Shown: positions 10,895-25,700, numbered from the stretch's first letter. The stretch is DNA of 64,000 nucleotides from Mactra quadrangularis (GCA_025267735.1 CM046297.1:22036011-22100010); one strand, 5' to 3'. The notes: generated by a model not told the origin, from the sequence alone. Program-made: numbers and translations.

Positions 10895-12390
10895 TTCATT
10901 CAAATGACAAAACCGAGAAGAGTCTTTGTTAAATTTTGTCTCTGCGAATTAGGGACTTTAGTCAGTTATCTTTCCCTGATAATATCTGAAGCAATCCAAT
11001 TGGTAAGTAGGTCCTTACAGTTGGAATCCTCGGATTTTTTCATTGAATTCCTATGTAAGGATAACAAAATATTTTATCTAGTATCTTTCTTGTAAATGAA
11101 GATATTAACAGAAGTGATGAAATTTATATAGTTCTTTACCTTAAAAATACTTAGCTTGAGTTTCAAACAAATTAAATGATTTACAAAAAAGTGATTAAAG
11201 ATAAATTTTGGCAAATTGACATTGAAAAGTAAGGGTAAAATCCGAGTAATCCAACTAATTAGACCTACATATTTAAAGAGTATACATGGGGAAATAATTG
11301 ACTAAAGTCCCTTATTGATACACAAAGTTGTTCATAGAAAAAAATACATGTTTCACACTGGTAAAAAATTTAAACGACTCTTTTAATGGAACAAAATAGA
11401 ACATATGTTTTATTGACATAAACATACATAGCTTAGTAACGAAACAATAGATAAATATAATAATGAATACATCAGGATTTTAACATAGTGATATATGAAA
11501 TAAAACCGAAAGTAGAATTCGGTTGTCAGTACTTATAACAATAGTTTTAATCAAAGTACTTACAAGATAAAGTCATGTGATAGAAAGAAATTCTACAAAA
11601 CACACAATTAAGTTCTAAAATGATTTAAAGGGATTAGTAGGCAAACCTTCAGTTCCATTTTTCCTGGTTCTGCATTATATTTGAAATTGTGATTGAAACA
11701 GACAAACTGATGTATGACTTGGCAAAATATTTCTATATTTTCTTATATATTTGGGGTGTTTCCCATCTAGACCCACGTGGGTCAAGTTAGCTAAAACCAG
11801 GTTAGTGTTAGAATATGCTTTTACTGATGAGAAGATACTAGAGCTTGTTATTGTGCGACATTGATATAATTCTATTAAAAGATATCCTAACCACCTAAGA
11901 ATGTTGAAAAGACAACAAGCGACCAATGAAAATGTTAAATTTCAGCTACAACGACGTATAACAAATCTTTACATTGCTTGGTGATTCCCTCAGTATCCTA
12001 CTTTTCAACTATGTGTATGCCACATGTTTTAATTCGTTCAGTTGAATGTTTTAAGCGACAATGTTATTAGTAAGTGATTTCTTACGGTTTTGATATGGTT
12101 ATAAAGACTAAACTTGGTTCTATACTTTTGGCACAGTCATTTGCTTGTATATCCTTTTAAATCATATACATGTATAGTCAACGTCGACGAAATCATGAAT
12201 TAAGCGTGTCTTATAGAAAGGAATCCTACTTTTTAATAAATGGACACTTTCTCAAACATACATTCAGGAAGAGAAAATTGATTTAACTGTTTATTGTGTC
12301 TATAATGCATGTTATATTTTCGTGTTTTATAGTTGTACGACAATTTTCATGTCTTTCGTAAATGAATATACAGTTATTCCATATGTTATT
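10895..12390. other. No gene recognised
   Basis: AT-rich DNA between the convergent genes. No open frame or repeat with identifiable ends that I can support. Confidence 0.4.
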
Positions 12391-12525
12391 TAGGAACAGT
12401 CAAAATGTTGGCTCTAAGTGGAGGGGATAGTGTTTTGAACTGTTTCCCGAGACCGTAGGCCGAGGGAAACAGTTCAAAACACTATCCCTGATACCAAGGT
12501 ACAACTGTTTGACTATTAAAATTCA
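12391..12525. repeat. Foldback element with perfect 25-bp hairpin
   Basis: Arms 12424-12448 and 12464-12488 are exact inverted copies (GGGATAGTGTTTTGAAC and so on to TCCC) around a 15-base loop GAGACCGTAGGCCGA. Outside them AACAGTCAAAATGTTG and CAACTGTTTGACTATT form an imperfect outer inverted repeat. Confidence 0.85.
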
Positions 12526-12886
12526 CATATGAAATAATTGTTTTCTTAATGATCAAGTACTGTTTAAACAGAACTTGATCAGGTATGAAAACAATTGTTT
12601 TAACAAGAGTATTGAAACATTCATTTTTTTAATTTAACAATCGCTTAACTACGTCACACTGTAAACAATTTAGTTGTTTACATGTTTACGTCTGTTTTTT
12701 TACATTTTTTTTTACATTAAATTGCATTTTAAAAGGAATCAGAAAAATACTATATATTAAAATTGTGGCTTGAAGCGTCTATGTACAGAATAAAATGAGT
12801 ATTATTTACAATGCTAGAATAGTCGGTATACCACATGAATATTGCAACAGAAATATAAAGCACCGGCGATGTATGATAATGTTTGC

Positions 12887-13243
12887 ATTCGGAGCACCTC
12901 GAATGAATAATCTAGGATGGAATTGTTAAAGGTCCTATATGAATACTTTGGTTTTGCAGCGTAAGCGGCAAATAACGTGATAGCTTATGCAAAATAGTTC
13001 TCGAGTAAATTCATAAGGCTTTGAAAACAAATTTATGCTAAGCCTTTATTGTGAATATATGTTGTTCAGCTACATAACTTTTAGATTTTTGGACTTTAAA
13101 AACGAGATATTTAAAGAACATTGATTCGTTTACTTCAGAACCGGATGAAGCATTTTGTTTGGTTATGTAAGGAAAAGTAGTTCCAACATGGCGTCTAAAT
13201 ATGTCCGAGGTTATTCATAGTGAATGGCCGAGTAGTTCCGAAT
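12887..13243. mobile_element. MITE with ATTCGGA ends
   Basis: The ends are ATTCGGAGCACCTCGAATG and, complemented, ATTCGGAACTACTCGGCCA. Sister copies are at 19653-20006 and, partial, 29191-29345; a possibly related element is at 34742-35100. It lies immediately 3' of the methyltransferase stop and may be transcribed as part of its 3' UTR. Confidence 0.75.
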
Positions 13244-13513
13244 GATAGCTTAAGATGAAGCACAGTAACGAGTAAATGTCTTTTGTATGTACACACGAGT
13301 GTGTTCTTATAGTGGCAAACATCAATATACAGCATGGAATTGTATAGCAACCAAAATATCCCATTATCACAAATAAACATTGACTTTGCGTTAATCAGTA
13401 TGGGCAAAGCAGGTCGAGGATTTTGCCGCCATTTTTCATTATTAAATTTTCCGCGCGCGCGTTCATGCATGCGCAGAGAAGATTTCGATATGCAATGCGT
13501 GGTCTTTCGTGTA

Positions 13514-13716
13514 CTAAGTCCAGAACATTTTTAACTCGTCAATATTTGATAAATCACGACGTCGATAAACGTTTGTATTCCACTGAAGCCATTCCAAAGA
13601 CGATGCTTCCTGGAGCTTCTTGGAGGCTTCTACGTCATGATCGAAACCCAAGTTGTCGAACATATTTTTTACATACTCGAATGGTCGATTGTTAACATGT
13701 GAGTAACCCTGTTGAC
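13514..13716 (-). CDS. Methyltransferase exon 4 (C-terminus)
   Basis: The acceptor is CTTGTTTCAG, ending at 13717. The exon encodes residues 230-296: GYSHVNNRPFEYV, NLGFDHDVEASKKL, EWLQWNTNVYRR and a terminal KMFWT, then TAG at 13516-13514. A possible poly(A) signal on this strand lies at 13050-13045, within a MITE. Confidence 0.9.
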
Positions 13717-16700
13717 CTGAAACAAGAGTTAAATCAGTTTTTAATTGAACATCAGTAGTGGGCGTGGCCAAGCGGTTACGGCGCTGGACTGGTAATTATT
13801 GGATAGCCAGCTCCGCGTTAGTTGGAATCCCATCCAAAACTTAGTCAAGCACATTAACTCGGTAGAAATAATTCAACGCCAAGCTGCAAGATTTATTACC
13901 AGAAATTACACCTCCAGAGAAGATGGTTGCATTCAAAAGATGATAATGAACCTTAATATTGACACATTGCAGCAGAGAAGGAAGAATGCCAGGTTATATT
14001 AGATAGTACAGGGTATGGTGCCGACCATTGACAGTGCAAGTTATCTGACACCTGTTACTAATAAACGGATAATCAAACCAAAACTTAATTCAGACAGTGA
14101 AAATAATAACATAATGACAAAATTTTGCATTAACCATTCTATCTGTTTCAAAACAAAAACTACAAAAACCCAGCAATACAAAAATTCATTTTTCGTTAAA
14201 ACCATCCACGACTGGAACGCTCTAGAAGAGGACATCGCGTGTGCCAGGACAGTCGAGAGCTTTAAGACAGCTCTCCAGGGTCGCAACTGGCCACATCGCA
14301 CATCCCGATGCATTACGCCAGCAGTGGTCACTATTTCGTATACATACAGATACAAATACTGAAACCAACCCCTTGTTTCCGTGAGCAAGAAACTTTATCC
14401 AACTTGCTCAGAACCAGGAACAAGGAAGCGGACTAGAAAGTGAATAATCTAAGTTGAAAGGACTTGTTTTAAAATCGAGCTAAAATAAATTAGTATCAAC
14501 TCATTGAACATCGGTGATAAAATGTTTACATTGTATATCAGTTTAATTCACAAAGTTTGTGAACTTTTTTGGTTGGGTTTAACACCATAGAAGGATATTG
14601 CATAGGTTATATCACGACAGACAGTCAATCTACCTACCGTTCCTGGAAAGGCTAAATCTCAGAATTTATCTGTAAACCAGTTACTATAGACGCATACTTC
14701 TGAACATGATTAAGAATCAGTGGTTGGGGGAGAATAGTCACGATAATGCTCCACGAAAGTATGCTCCGCTTTGGAATCGTACCCCTTTATGAGTAGACTT
14801 GTGCGCTATCGACTGGACAGAACAAGCTGGACGGCTTGATAGTTATATTAGCCGGATGTCAACTGCCAAAACTGGTAGATAACAGTCTTGCTCAGAAGTA
14901 AAATGGGACGGTGTCGTGCTTGCATCAGTAAGTCAACATACTAAAATAATACTTGCCTACTTTAGCCCAGCTTTGAACGATACCTTCCTTAGCATGTCGA
15001 ACAATATTGTCAACGTAAATACTCTCGAACTTCTGTGGAATATGTTCCGCAACTTCTAAACTCATTACCCAATCATAAAGCGGTAATCCATATTGTGGGA
15101 GTGTCAAATCTAAATATTGGACACGCCCCTCACTTGTCTTTTCACTGAAAGGTGCACCGTCGTATGCATCATAACCTTTTAGAAGTCCAGTATCTAGAAG
15201 TAATTGTTTATATCGACCAGGACCGTCTCCAAATGATGCTACATATTTACCTGCAAAATTAATTTATCAGATTTATAAAACGGCATTCTTACTCCATTGC
15301 CTTCAAGCTAGTTTTTATGGCGACGAGTTCGAGTGTCCGCTTACGACTCAAGAATTTGTGGATTCGAATCTTAGATCAGAACATTGATTTTTTCGTGTTA
15401 TATTTGGTGTCCAACGTAAATAACCCATTATTTGTATAAATGTTTGTACTTACATCAATAAATATCGTTTAAACCAATATTTTGAGTAAATGGCGAGTAT
15501 AGTTACTGGTCACTAGTTAGGTATCGAGTTACATGTAACATTTTCATGAACGTGTTAGACATTTGGCTATCTAGGGGCAGACATCCGCCAACAAGGACGA
15601 TCGATAATAATTATCGATTTCTGACACCAACTTAACATACCCAAATTTACGAACCCGCAAACTTATGTAAAATTGCACTACTAGTAAAAATAAGAATATA
15701 ATTTGCTTTGCGTCCATGGCAACATTAAGTTTCAATTTATCTCATTGGAATCCACAATACTCTTTTTAACGTAAACTGATACAAACCCATGGCCCGAACT
15801 GAGATTCGATCCCACGACCCCTCAAGTCTTAAGCGGACACTTAACCTCGTCCCCATAAAAGCTAGCTTGAAGCAATGTAGTACAAGAGCCGTTTTATACC
15901 TTTGCAACACACACCCTAGGCCACACCTTAATAAAATTCGTCCTCGAATTCTTGAGCATTGAATGTCTGGTCAATTTAAGGATGCAAGCACACATTTATA
16001 CATTATGTATATACAGAAATAGTCGAATGTTGCAATAGAGAGGATTAAAAAGATAAAAGCTAATTTTGTTATCTCTCTCCTTTACAAAAACAATCCAAAA
16101 TATTACTAACTACATACATTACCGGTTACATATTTTAACATTTTAATAACTAACTAGCAGATGAAAGCAGTCAATGTTAAAAACAGAGAGAAAGACAGAC
16201 AAACGGGATGAAGGCAGAAAGGGATAGTGTAAGATATTTATAAAGTCAATGATACATTGAAGAAGTCAATTCTTCGAGAACTATAGGCTAACTGGTTAGT
16301 GGTTTTCTAGTGATGTAACTAGTTAACTTATCCAACATATCGCTAAACAGGTGAATTAGTTACATCACTAGTAAACCATTTTATTAACTTGTTAGTTTTG
16401 ATGTTTTCTGGTTGCATAAATATACCATCATTAACTCGTACCCAAACTCGTACCCAAACTATAATTATTTTACTTTTTAAATCTGAAATATCGAAACGCT
16501 GTTTAGAAATAAAACAAAACACACTGATATAGCCGATACACTTATTTTTCATATACCATTTTTGCCAGTATAGTGCGTAAATATTGACCCCGACCTGACA
16601 TTTCACATTTGCATCTAATAATTATCTACACATGTCCCGACGAAAGTCAGTACCACGCCTTTTCTACACTTCGGCAGCGATCGTAAAATTATAGAAGTGT

Positions 16701-19700
16701 GTTTGTGAATTAAGTTTTAACTCATAATCCTCACAGTCAAGGTGTAAGCGTGCATTATTACTACACTCGTATTCAAAGTAATGAATATTCTTGCATAAAG
16801 GTCAGGTCGGGGTCAAGCTTTACGCACAATAGGATCAGTCAAAATCCCCCCTCCCGAAAAAAAACATCATAAAATTATTATGTTATACATATCACTTAAA
16901 TATTCGTCCTATTGAAGTAATGTTTTCATATGAATAAACTGTCAAACAAGTGATTTCTGATAAGCCAGGTTTAATCTATAATCGATGAAAAGACGTGTTC
17001 TATAATCTTAGACAAATAAACGTTAAGACAGTGGGAGCACTTATTTATTTGTATTTTATAACAAGGCCATATTAGGAAACTTTCATTTTCATACAACATC
17101 TGTTGTTTTGTTTTGTTTTGTTGTGTCGTGATGTGTCGTATTTTGTCGTGTACGCACTGTGCATGTAGTTGTATTGGATCGTGTTGTTTTGTTTGCGACC
17201 CGCTCTGCTGCGTTAAGTGACGTTGTAATGTGTTTTGGAGCGTGGTGCTGTGATGCGTTGTGCTCTGTTCAATGGCGCTGGGTTGTAATGACTTGTGTTA
17301 TATTGTCGGGGCTGCGTTGCCTCGCATTCCGTTTTGTCTTGTTGTGTTACAACGTTTCGTGTTAAGTTACGGTATGCGTTAATCTGCGCTATCCTGTGTT
17401 GTGTTGTGTTGCGTTTTTCTGCCCTATCCTGCCCTGTAGGCGAAAACCGTATAGCAATAAACAAAACCCATATCGCAATATATTGCAATACTTATCGTTT
17501 TTTTCGAAGATAATCTAAGCAGTAATTAAAACACATTTCATGTCCCCATTGGATCAGCATCACATATATATACATTTTTGTATATGAACATGTATTTAAA
17601 ATGCTCTCTTATCAAACGTTTGAATGACTTGCGTACAATGAAATAAATGTAAGAAAGTGCATAGCTTCAAACAGACTTTCGAAGAGATTACTCTTATTAA
17701 ACAAAATGTTTAACCTACAAAAACACAATAAGATTATCTCAAATTTTCAACACATTTGTTTGTTCAAACCTTTAAATATTAGAGTCTGATAATAACAATT
17801 AATATGGCAAATAAATGTATTCAAATACCGGTTCATGGAAAATCGAACCAGTTAAAAACTGTTAAAATTCGTATTGCAAAATTAACCTGTTTATCGGTTA
17901 ACCGTTACACCCCGAATGCCCTGCCCTGTTTTGTTTGTTTTATTTTGGATTGTGTTTTGTTTAAGTTTTTTTTTTGTTTGTTTGTGTTGTTTTTTTGGGA
18001 GGGGGTTGTTTGTTTTGTTTTGTTTTATTTTGTTTTGTTTTTGGTTTTGCTCTAGGTTTTGTTTTGATTTTTTTTGTTTTTTGTTTTTTTTTAATTTTGT
18101 TTTGTTGGGGACTAAATATTATTCAAGACAATACCAGAGTATATAGTCTCATGATCTTTAGAATGTAAATAACCACATGTTTTTTTTCCTACAGCAGTCA
18201 AACATCAAAGATTCAATTAACAGTTAAAACTGTCATATTTGGTATTTCGAAAATGCCTCCACTAGGATGTGATTTGTAATTGTTTACCCTGAATATTCTG
18301 CACAAACTTATATACACATGTCTTAGTTGACCTCTTGATTTTTGCAGAGAAATTACTAACAACATTTATAGGGATTGTGGTGAAAGAAAAGTTCAAGTTG
18401 TTTAAGTTTGTTTTGTTTTGTTTTTGTTGGGTTTAACGCCGTAGCAACACATTTTATAGGTCATATAACGGCGGTCAGTCAACCTACTCACTCCTCCTAG
18501 AAAGGCTAAATCTCTGGATTTAGCTGTTAACCAACTACTAAGCACATACTTTCGTCAGTGACTGACAACTGTCCTACATAATTAAAAATCATTAGTAGGA
18601 GGGAGAATGGCCGTAGAAATATTTTCATAGCCAAGCTCCACGAAAGTATGCCCCGCCCGAGAATCGAACCCACGACCCCTCGATCAGTAGACTTGCGTGC
18701 AACCAACTGCCATGTACAACATTTTATACTGAAATATACTGAGCTAGCCGGTCAGCTTCGAGTTGTTTAATACAACATTTAAAAGGTCATTTATGTTTTG
18801 TCTAGAAAAGAGATATCGCTTTGAAATAAATGTTTGTTTAAGATATCAGTAGCTGTTGATCACGTGATCAAAGACCTTGACGATAGGCAAGTTGAATAAT
18901 CAAGTATAAATACGAGATGTTACAGAAGTCAAAAGTACAAAATGCAGCTTTGATAAAGGTATACTTTAAGAAATAATCCACAAATAGAGGAAATACTTGG
19001 AAATTGCGATGTATTTTGTTTGATAAATTCTGACGTCGAGACGTTGGTAATCAAAGTTATATCGTTAAGCAAACACGTTTAAATTGATAAACATGCGTTT
19101 CTACCTGACGACAGACAATGAGTTTTTATTTCATGCATGTTCGGAATGTTCGAAATTTTTCTAAACTGATTCGTGATAGAGGTTTTACATAATGCATTCA
19201 TGTTCGGAATGTTCGGCACAATTCGTTGATTCATGATAATATCCATGCATTAAATACATGTTTGATCCGACAATATCAACCTGAGCTTTTACAAATTTTA
19301 TATTGAATTCACTTTTTTGAGCCGTGTCGCTGTACAATGAAAATGCTTCGTATATGATTAAGTAATAATCTATCTAGAATCATTCCTGAGACGCGATTGT
19401 AAGCTTTTGAAGTTTTATTTCTGTGAATAGATTTTTATTATATATTTCGAGTGTAATGAGAGTTCGTCCCCTGACGTCCCCTGTAGGGTACATTATGTGA
19501 AGACCCTTGGATGAGGCTCTTGTTCTCTAAAAAGGGGATTTTAGCTGGTAAATTGGGTCAAATTTGTTATATTTCCAATATATTTCACATAAAGATAGGA
19601 CCAAAGCGCTTATTTTCCAAATATTTGACTTTTTTGTCGTTGCTAAAGGTTTATTCGGAACACCTCGACGTTTCATGAATTAATAATCTCGGAATGATTC

Positions 19701-22700
19701 GTGGGGGTGTACCCTGGCGGCGTGGGATTTTACTACCTACGCGAGGCGAAGCACGTAACGGTTATGCAAAAAAGTTCTTGTTGTATACACCCAGATCTTT
19801 GTCAAAACAATTCTCTGTTATATATTGAACCAAATATTGTTCAGCGATATCATTGAACTGTGTTATTTCAAATTTACGGACTAAAAACGAAACATCACTC
19901 ATCGCCCAAACGATCGTGTATTTGTTTACTTCAACACCAGTAGTTTTAAAATGGCGCCTAAATATGTCCGAGGTTCTTCGTAGCGAATGGCCGAAGAGTT
20001 CCGAATGCTAAAGTTTGGGTGATAACAATAACTGATTAAGACCAATGGTTTTGTATGTACATGAAGCTTATTTTGTCCACACGAGACTTTGGTAAATTTT
20101 CTCCAGTCCTTTACAGTTATTTAACATCAATATTTACATGTATAATCTAATTTTACGTTATTTTTTAAAATTGCATTCAACTCTATATGACACATTCGTG
20201 AACCCCGCTGTTTTAAATACTCATTACACTTCCCCTGATCACTAAACTTCTCGCGATCGATAGAATAGGTATCGGTATATAAATCAGCGAGGTTTATGCA
20301 TGCGCCATTGATAGTTGAATAAAGTTAACCAATTTAAGCAGCCGGTTTCGTTAATGATTTGTCAATGAGGTTATTACAAGTGGTCTGTTTTGAATATTGC
20401 TAAATTAAAAAGAATGATATAAAAAGGTCTAGAGCACGGTTTTCTTTGTTGCCATGGCTAGTTAATGCCTTAACAAACAAATGTAAACATATTGATTGAT
20501 TAAGTGTTTTAAATTCTTTATATTTATAGGGGAGGGCTTTTACTTATTTATTATGGTTATTATTAATCTTTTTGTACAACGCCATTGGATATGTAATATA
20601 GAAATAGGCGTATAATCAAAATAACAAGTTTAAGTTTACCTTTGTAGAACTCGGCTAGTGCTTTAGCTAGTTTGTGATCTGTTCTATGATGTGTGGAGTT
20701 TTCTAAACTGGTTTGAGCACACCAACCACCACTATTTGAGACTTTATGGACATCCGAACTTTTTGTTATTTCCTGCAGTGAAAATACAATTGATAGAGAC
20801 AAGGGCAGCTCATTATCAAAAAATCTTACGACAATTTAACATAACAATATAGAAGGATTTACGGCTAAAATTAGTCGTAAGACGCTTGCTAATGCAGGCC
20901 TAAGTTGTCTATGTGATGTATTGCTAAATCTTATTCATATGCCGGTTGTGCTAACATTTCTGTGACCTAGTTTTTCATCCGAGATGACCCATGTTCAAAC
21001 TTATCCGAGCAATCACCTAGACAAACTTTCTCACAAAGTTTGAAAAGAATTGAGCCTTAAATGTAACCACTAGAGAGTTCACAAATTATTGTGGACGGAC
21101 GACGGACGCAGGACATACAAGGACCCTAAATGCTCACCCTGAGCCAGCTCAGGTAAGCTAAAAAGCAATTCCATTATTTTCAGTACATAAATACTAAGGC
21201 CGAGTATCTCTACTCAAAATGCGACACAATAAGGGCCACGATACAGTAGTCGCGATACAATATCAATGACAATACCTAAGACCTATTTTACGCCTTGCAC
21301 CACTGGCACCATAGTCCTCATATTCTTTAAATACGCACACATAAGATACTTTGATAACAAACACAATTAAAAATCGCACCCGTATACATTACCGTGTACG
21401 AGTTATAACTACACTTTCATTAACTATTATAGGGACGTACGCATTATTTTATGATCTGGACTCTGGTGCCAGTGCCTTGCACATATTTTCACACAATGTA
21501 ATATGCACGGCGTAAACAAATGTTTAACCAACATAATCAGGGTAAAGAGTCAGTCACATGAACTGCCGAAAACACATTTTTGAATTTCATAAAATTGTTG
21601 CAGTCGCCAAAAATCAGAAAAGAATAAAATTTTGAATTCAATATATTATGTCTTGGGTTCATAAAAAATAGAATACTGTTTGCTTACTTTTGTTCACAAA
21701 TTAAGCGTTTGGGTCTTAATAATTGTCAAAAATCGCATGATTTTGAAATAATAAATGTGCAGTCCTACGTCTTACGCCAGTTTTAGAGAAAATCCTGCTT
21801 TTTCGAGGGGGTAATAAACATGTTGGTGTTAATTGCCTTTATCATTAGTTGATGATGCCCAGGTCAGCATGGTAAAATTTATTGGTAGTATCAGATTACA
21901 CCCAGCTGTAGTATTATTTTACCTCAAGAGAGGAAAGTTAACAATTTTAGAATTTTCTGTTTTGTAGTCTGATTTGAAGTTTGTGGTTTTGTTGAATGTA
22001 CAAAAATTAACAAGATTAAATCATTTAGTACTGTATCAAGTTAGAATTTACTTTATTGATTTGTGAAAAACAACCTTTACTTGTCCTATGTATGGTACAT
22101 GCATTGTAGATAATTATATACAATTACAGAGTGAATATCATCATCAAAACACAAAAGCAATTTACATAACATAAATAAAATCAGAATTACATGAAATGTA
22201 TCAACACTTTATATTTAGTAATTCATATAATTATATCACTAACGTTATGGGTAAAAGATGAGATTTTGATTGAAATTGATTATATATATATATAATGTCC
22301 TATATATGTTCTTATATAATTTCCATTAAGAAGCAATTCTATTACCTCGAAAGTGAATAAAAATTAAATCCTACACTCACATGTCAAACAATTGGATAGA
22401 ACAAAATTATATTTTTCATTATCATGATTATTTACTGTATGAAGTTTTGTGAAACCGATATGTAACAAATAACAAACTTTGAATATTAAAAGTGAGCTGT
22501 GCATGAATTTAAATAAACCTTGAGCAAATATTATAAGCTTCAACTGACCAAATGTCCTATTCAGCAACAAAACAATACCTCTAGACAATCTGAGATTAGA
22601 GAAATTGGACATGCGAACGGTGGCACTTATCACATAGGTATAAAATATATACAGGTATATTTACATGATGGACAAAAACACATAATCCGAATTATTCTAT

Positions 22701-25700
22701 AGAAAATACTCTGTTGGTATACAAACATTTAGCCACATCTATTATTCAAAATGAGTGACAATAAGTAATCTGGCTTCCTTACCAATCAAAATTCATTTTA
22801 ATACGAAGTGTAGTGAGCTCAAAATGTTTTCCACTGACTGAATGAGGTTAGCATTAGTCTGCATAATGTATTCACTATCTACAGCAACAGTAAGATATTC
22901 ACATACTGTCATTTTTTCTTAATATTTCTTGGCAAGAAAGTACTGATAAGTTGTTTTCCTTCAGAAGTAGTTATTATAATTGAAGCTTTGTCAAATTTGT
23001 TGAACGACAGCATTTCTTCTTTAGTTTTCAAGTGTGTTATGGTCAAATCATTTGTTTTCTCTGTGATCGTGTTGCAGCTTTGAAGTCATCTGGTGTGAAA
23101 TTATATTTTCTTCACAAATTATTATTCGCTGCAAATGTGAGCCATTCTCTACAAAGTGTATCCATTCTTACCACCTAACTTTTAAGCCAGACCAAACTTC
23201 TTTACAATGCTTAAATTTGTCTAGATGAAGCGCAAAAGTTCCAGTGTTTCTTCGTCCCTCTGACAGAAATTCTCGGAAATTTTCCAAATATTTGTCGATG
23301 ATCATCCTGCTGTCTTAGTCCATCACTGATAACTGATCTTCATCAGACAAACTTAGAAGAAATGCACAGAAAAAGGCAATATCAAGAGCAATGGCTAATC
23401 AGCGAATATATCTAGTGGCCATTTCAATGTTTTCTGCTGATATCAACTTCTCCCATTCTTTGAAATCATCGTCCCGCATATATTTTAAGATGTGAAGAAT
23501 ACCTGCATATTTATACACACTACATACATATATACATAGTATACATACATATGCTGAGTTTATTTGTCATCTGCTGCAGGTGTCCCAGATACTGAGGTAG
23601 GCAGCAGGCGGCTTGAACGTCTAACACCAGCTCTCCATCCGTCCATGTTGTGTGGACTGGTATTGCTCATACCACATACACTTAAATCGGTCTTGATGCA
23701 ATCAGACCAAGATTTTCTTGGTCTTCCACGCCCACGGGAGCTTGGAATATCCATGTTCATAATGGTGTTGGTAGAATTGTTTCGAGAAGCATGGCCAAAT
23801 CACATCAGGCGTTTGGTAAGAAGAGCTATGGCTATCTTTTGAATTTCTAATTTGGTGTACAGAGAATCTGTTGTGACATTATCATTAGGCTTGACACCGC
23901 AGATCCAACGGACCATGGCTCTATCATTACGTTGTAATCGATGTAGGTCTGAAGTGGACGGCGCCCAGGATTCACTGCCATGAAAGAGTGTAGACCGGAC
24001 GCAGGCAATTAAGACTTTTCCACGAGCACTAAGAGATATGTCTTGAGGTCATGATTGGTAGAAGCTTTCTGAATTTTCCCCAGGCCATACGACTTCTAGT
24101 GATTATGGCAAGCTTGCAGCCTCCACCAGCGCAAAGCATATCACCCAGGTTACAGAAACTTGGTTCAACATCAAGTACTGTTCCATCGACATCCACTTGT
24201 GTGCAAGGTCTACCATCAATGGGACGAGACAGCCCACAAAATCTTGGGCACACATAAATAGGGTTGGCATGAAGTGGACCTTTGTACCCATAGCCCGCAC
24301 TGAGAACACTGGATAGCGTTAAGATTGTAATTTTTATTTGCGAACATGTAAAAGGGGAAATTCTGAATGAAAAATTTGTACTTTTATTCCTGGCTTGAAA
24401 CTTCATTAAATTTGATGCTGTCTCATGATCAGGACCAAACAAAATTTTGTGGGGGGATTTGTGGTTGTGATCAGATTTGACCAATATATCATCAAATACT
24501 TCTTGCAGTTTCTGAATATCATCATCTCTTCCTAATGCAGGAGGTGGGTGCCTAGTCAGGAGTGGTGGTGGTCTGTATTTCGCAAACCAAGGTACAGTAA
24601 CAATGACTCAATATCTTCTCTGATTACACTGGCATCAGTAACTTCACAATTATCAAGGTTTTCATTAGTTGAATTAGCACTGATATAAGATACATCATTA
24701 TCATCAATCAGTTCATCCAAGTATGAAATGTCGTGCATATCGCTGTTATCATCAGACAAACATTCAGCACAATCAATCTCAATGTCACTTAGCTGCAAAC
24801 TTTCGATATCATCAACTGTCTCCAAACTGGGTTCAAAGTTTCCATCAATAATCACACTGCTGGTAAAAGGTTGTTCAGTTCATCGAAATTGACTACATCA
24901 TCTTTCTTTAAAGAACAATTTATACGTAGTCAAACATGTATAATGTGGTTCTTAGTATAAGGTTTAATTTTGCAATTGTACTCGGGTATGAACAACGTTT
25001 TGATCCTAAGACACGTTTAGATTGTTTGTATGTTTGTTTTGATTTTACGGCGCACCAACACAGAAAGGTCATTATTGCGCCGAAAGCAATTAATGATACT
25101 ATTAAATACACAAACGCACAGCCTTAAAATTATATTTTTTACTGGGTTAGGTGAATTGCACTGTAGGAAAGTTGCAGAAAACATGAACTTTTTTCGCACA
25201 CCTCCCCATCAGGGGTTCCAAAGGGGGGGGTGTCCCTTTGTTGTTGGGATTTAAAGGGGGCTTAGCGCCCCTCATCACCATAAAAAATCAGGGTCATTCG
25301 GGAAAGCAAATCTTATAGAATCAAAATCATTAAATAAATACGATTTAAATCAAGTTGAAGAAAGTTTGCTAATCAAACGCAGAAATAATCGCATGAACAA
25401 TTTAATTCTTGCATTGCCATAGAATGTGGTTAAAAACAAAACTAGCCGATTAATTCATCCCTTTACCATTAATTAATGCTCTTTTTAAAGTGAAATATTT
25501 TCATTAAACATGAACTAAGTATTATAAATGCAACTTACAATATTAATAAATACACTACGGTGTTGTATTACTCTTCTTACAAAATAAAAATTAGGCTCAA
25601 TATTATTAAATTTATATAATACAAGCAAACAAATACATTACAACAATAAAACACAGTGTTTTTATGTTTCTTTTGTCCTCATTTTAAGTAAATACCATCT

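Noticed and set aside
13760..13832. Functional tRNA-Leu or tRNA-Ser gene
   Set aside because: Box B is mutated, and the same head occurs attached to the same body elsewhere, so it is a SINE head.
14041..14388. 115-codon frame on the minus strand
   Set aside because: It is the shadow of the LINE reading frame on the opposite strand.
17159..18168. Several open frames rich in Cys, Phe and Val
   Set aside because: They come from the TTTTG/TGTTG low-complexity tract and a MITE.
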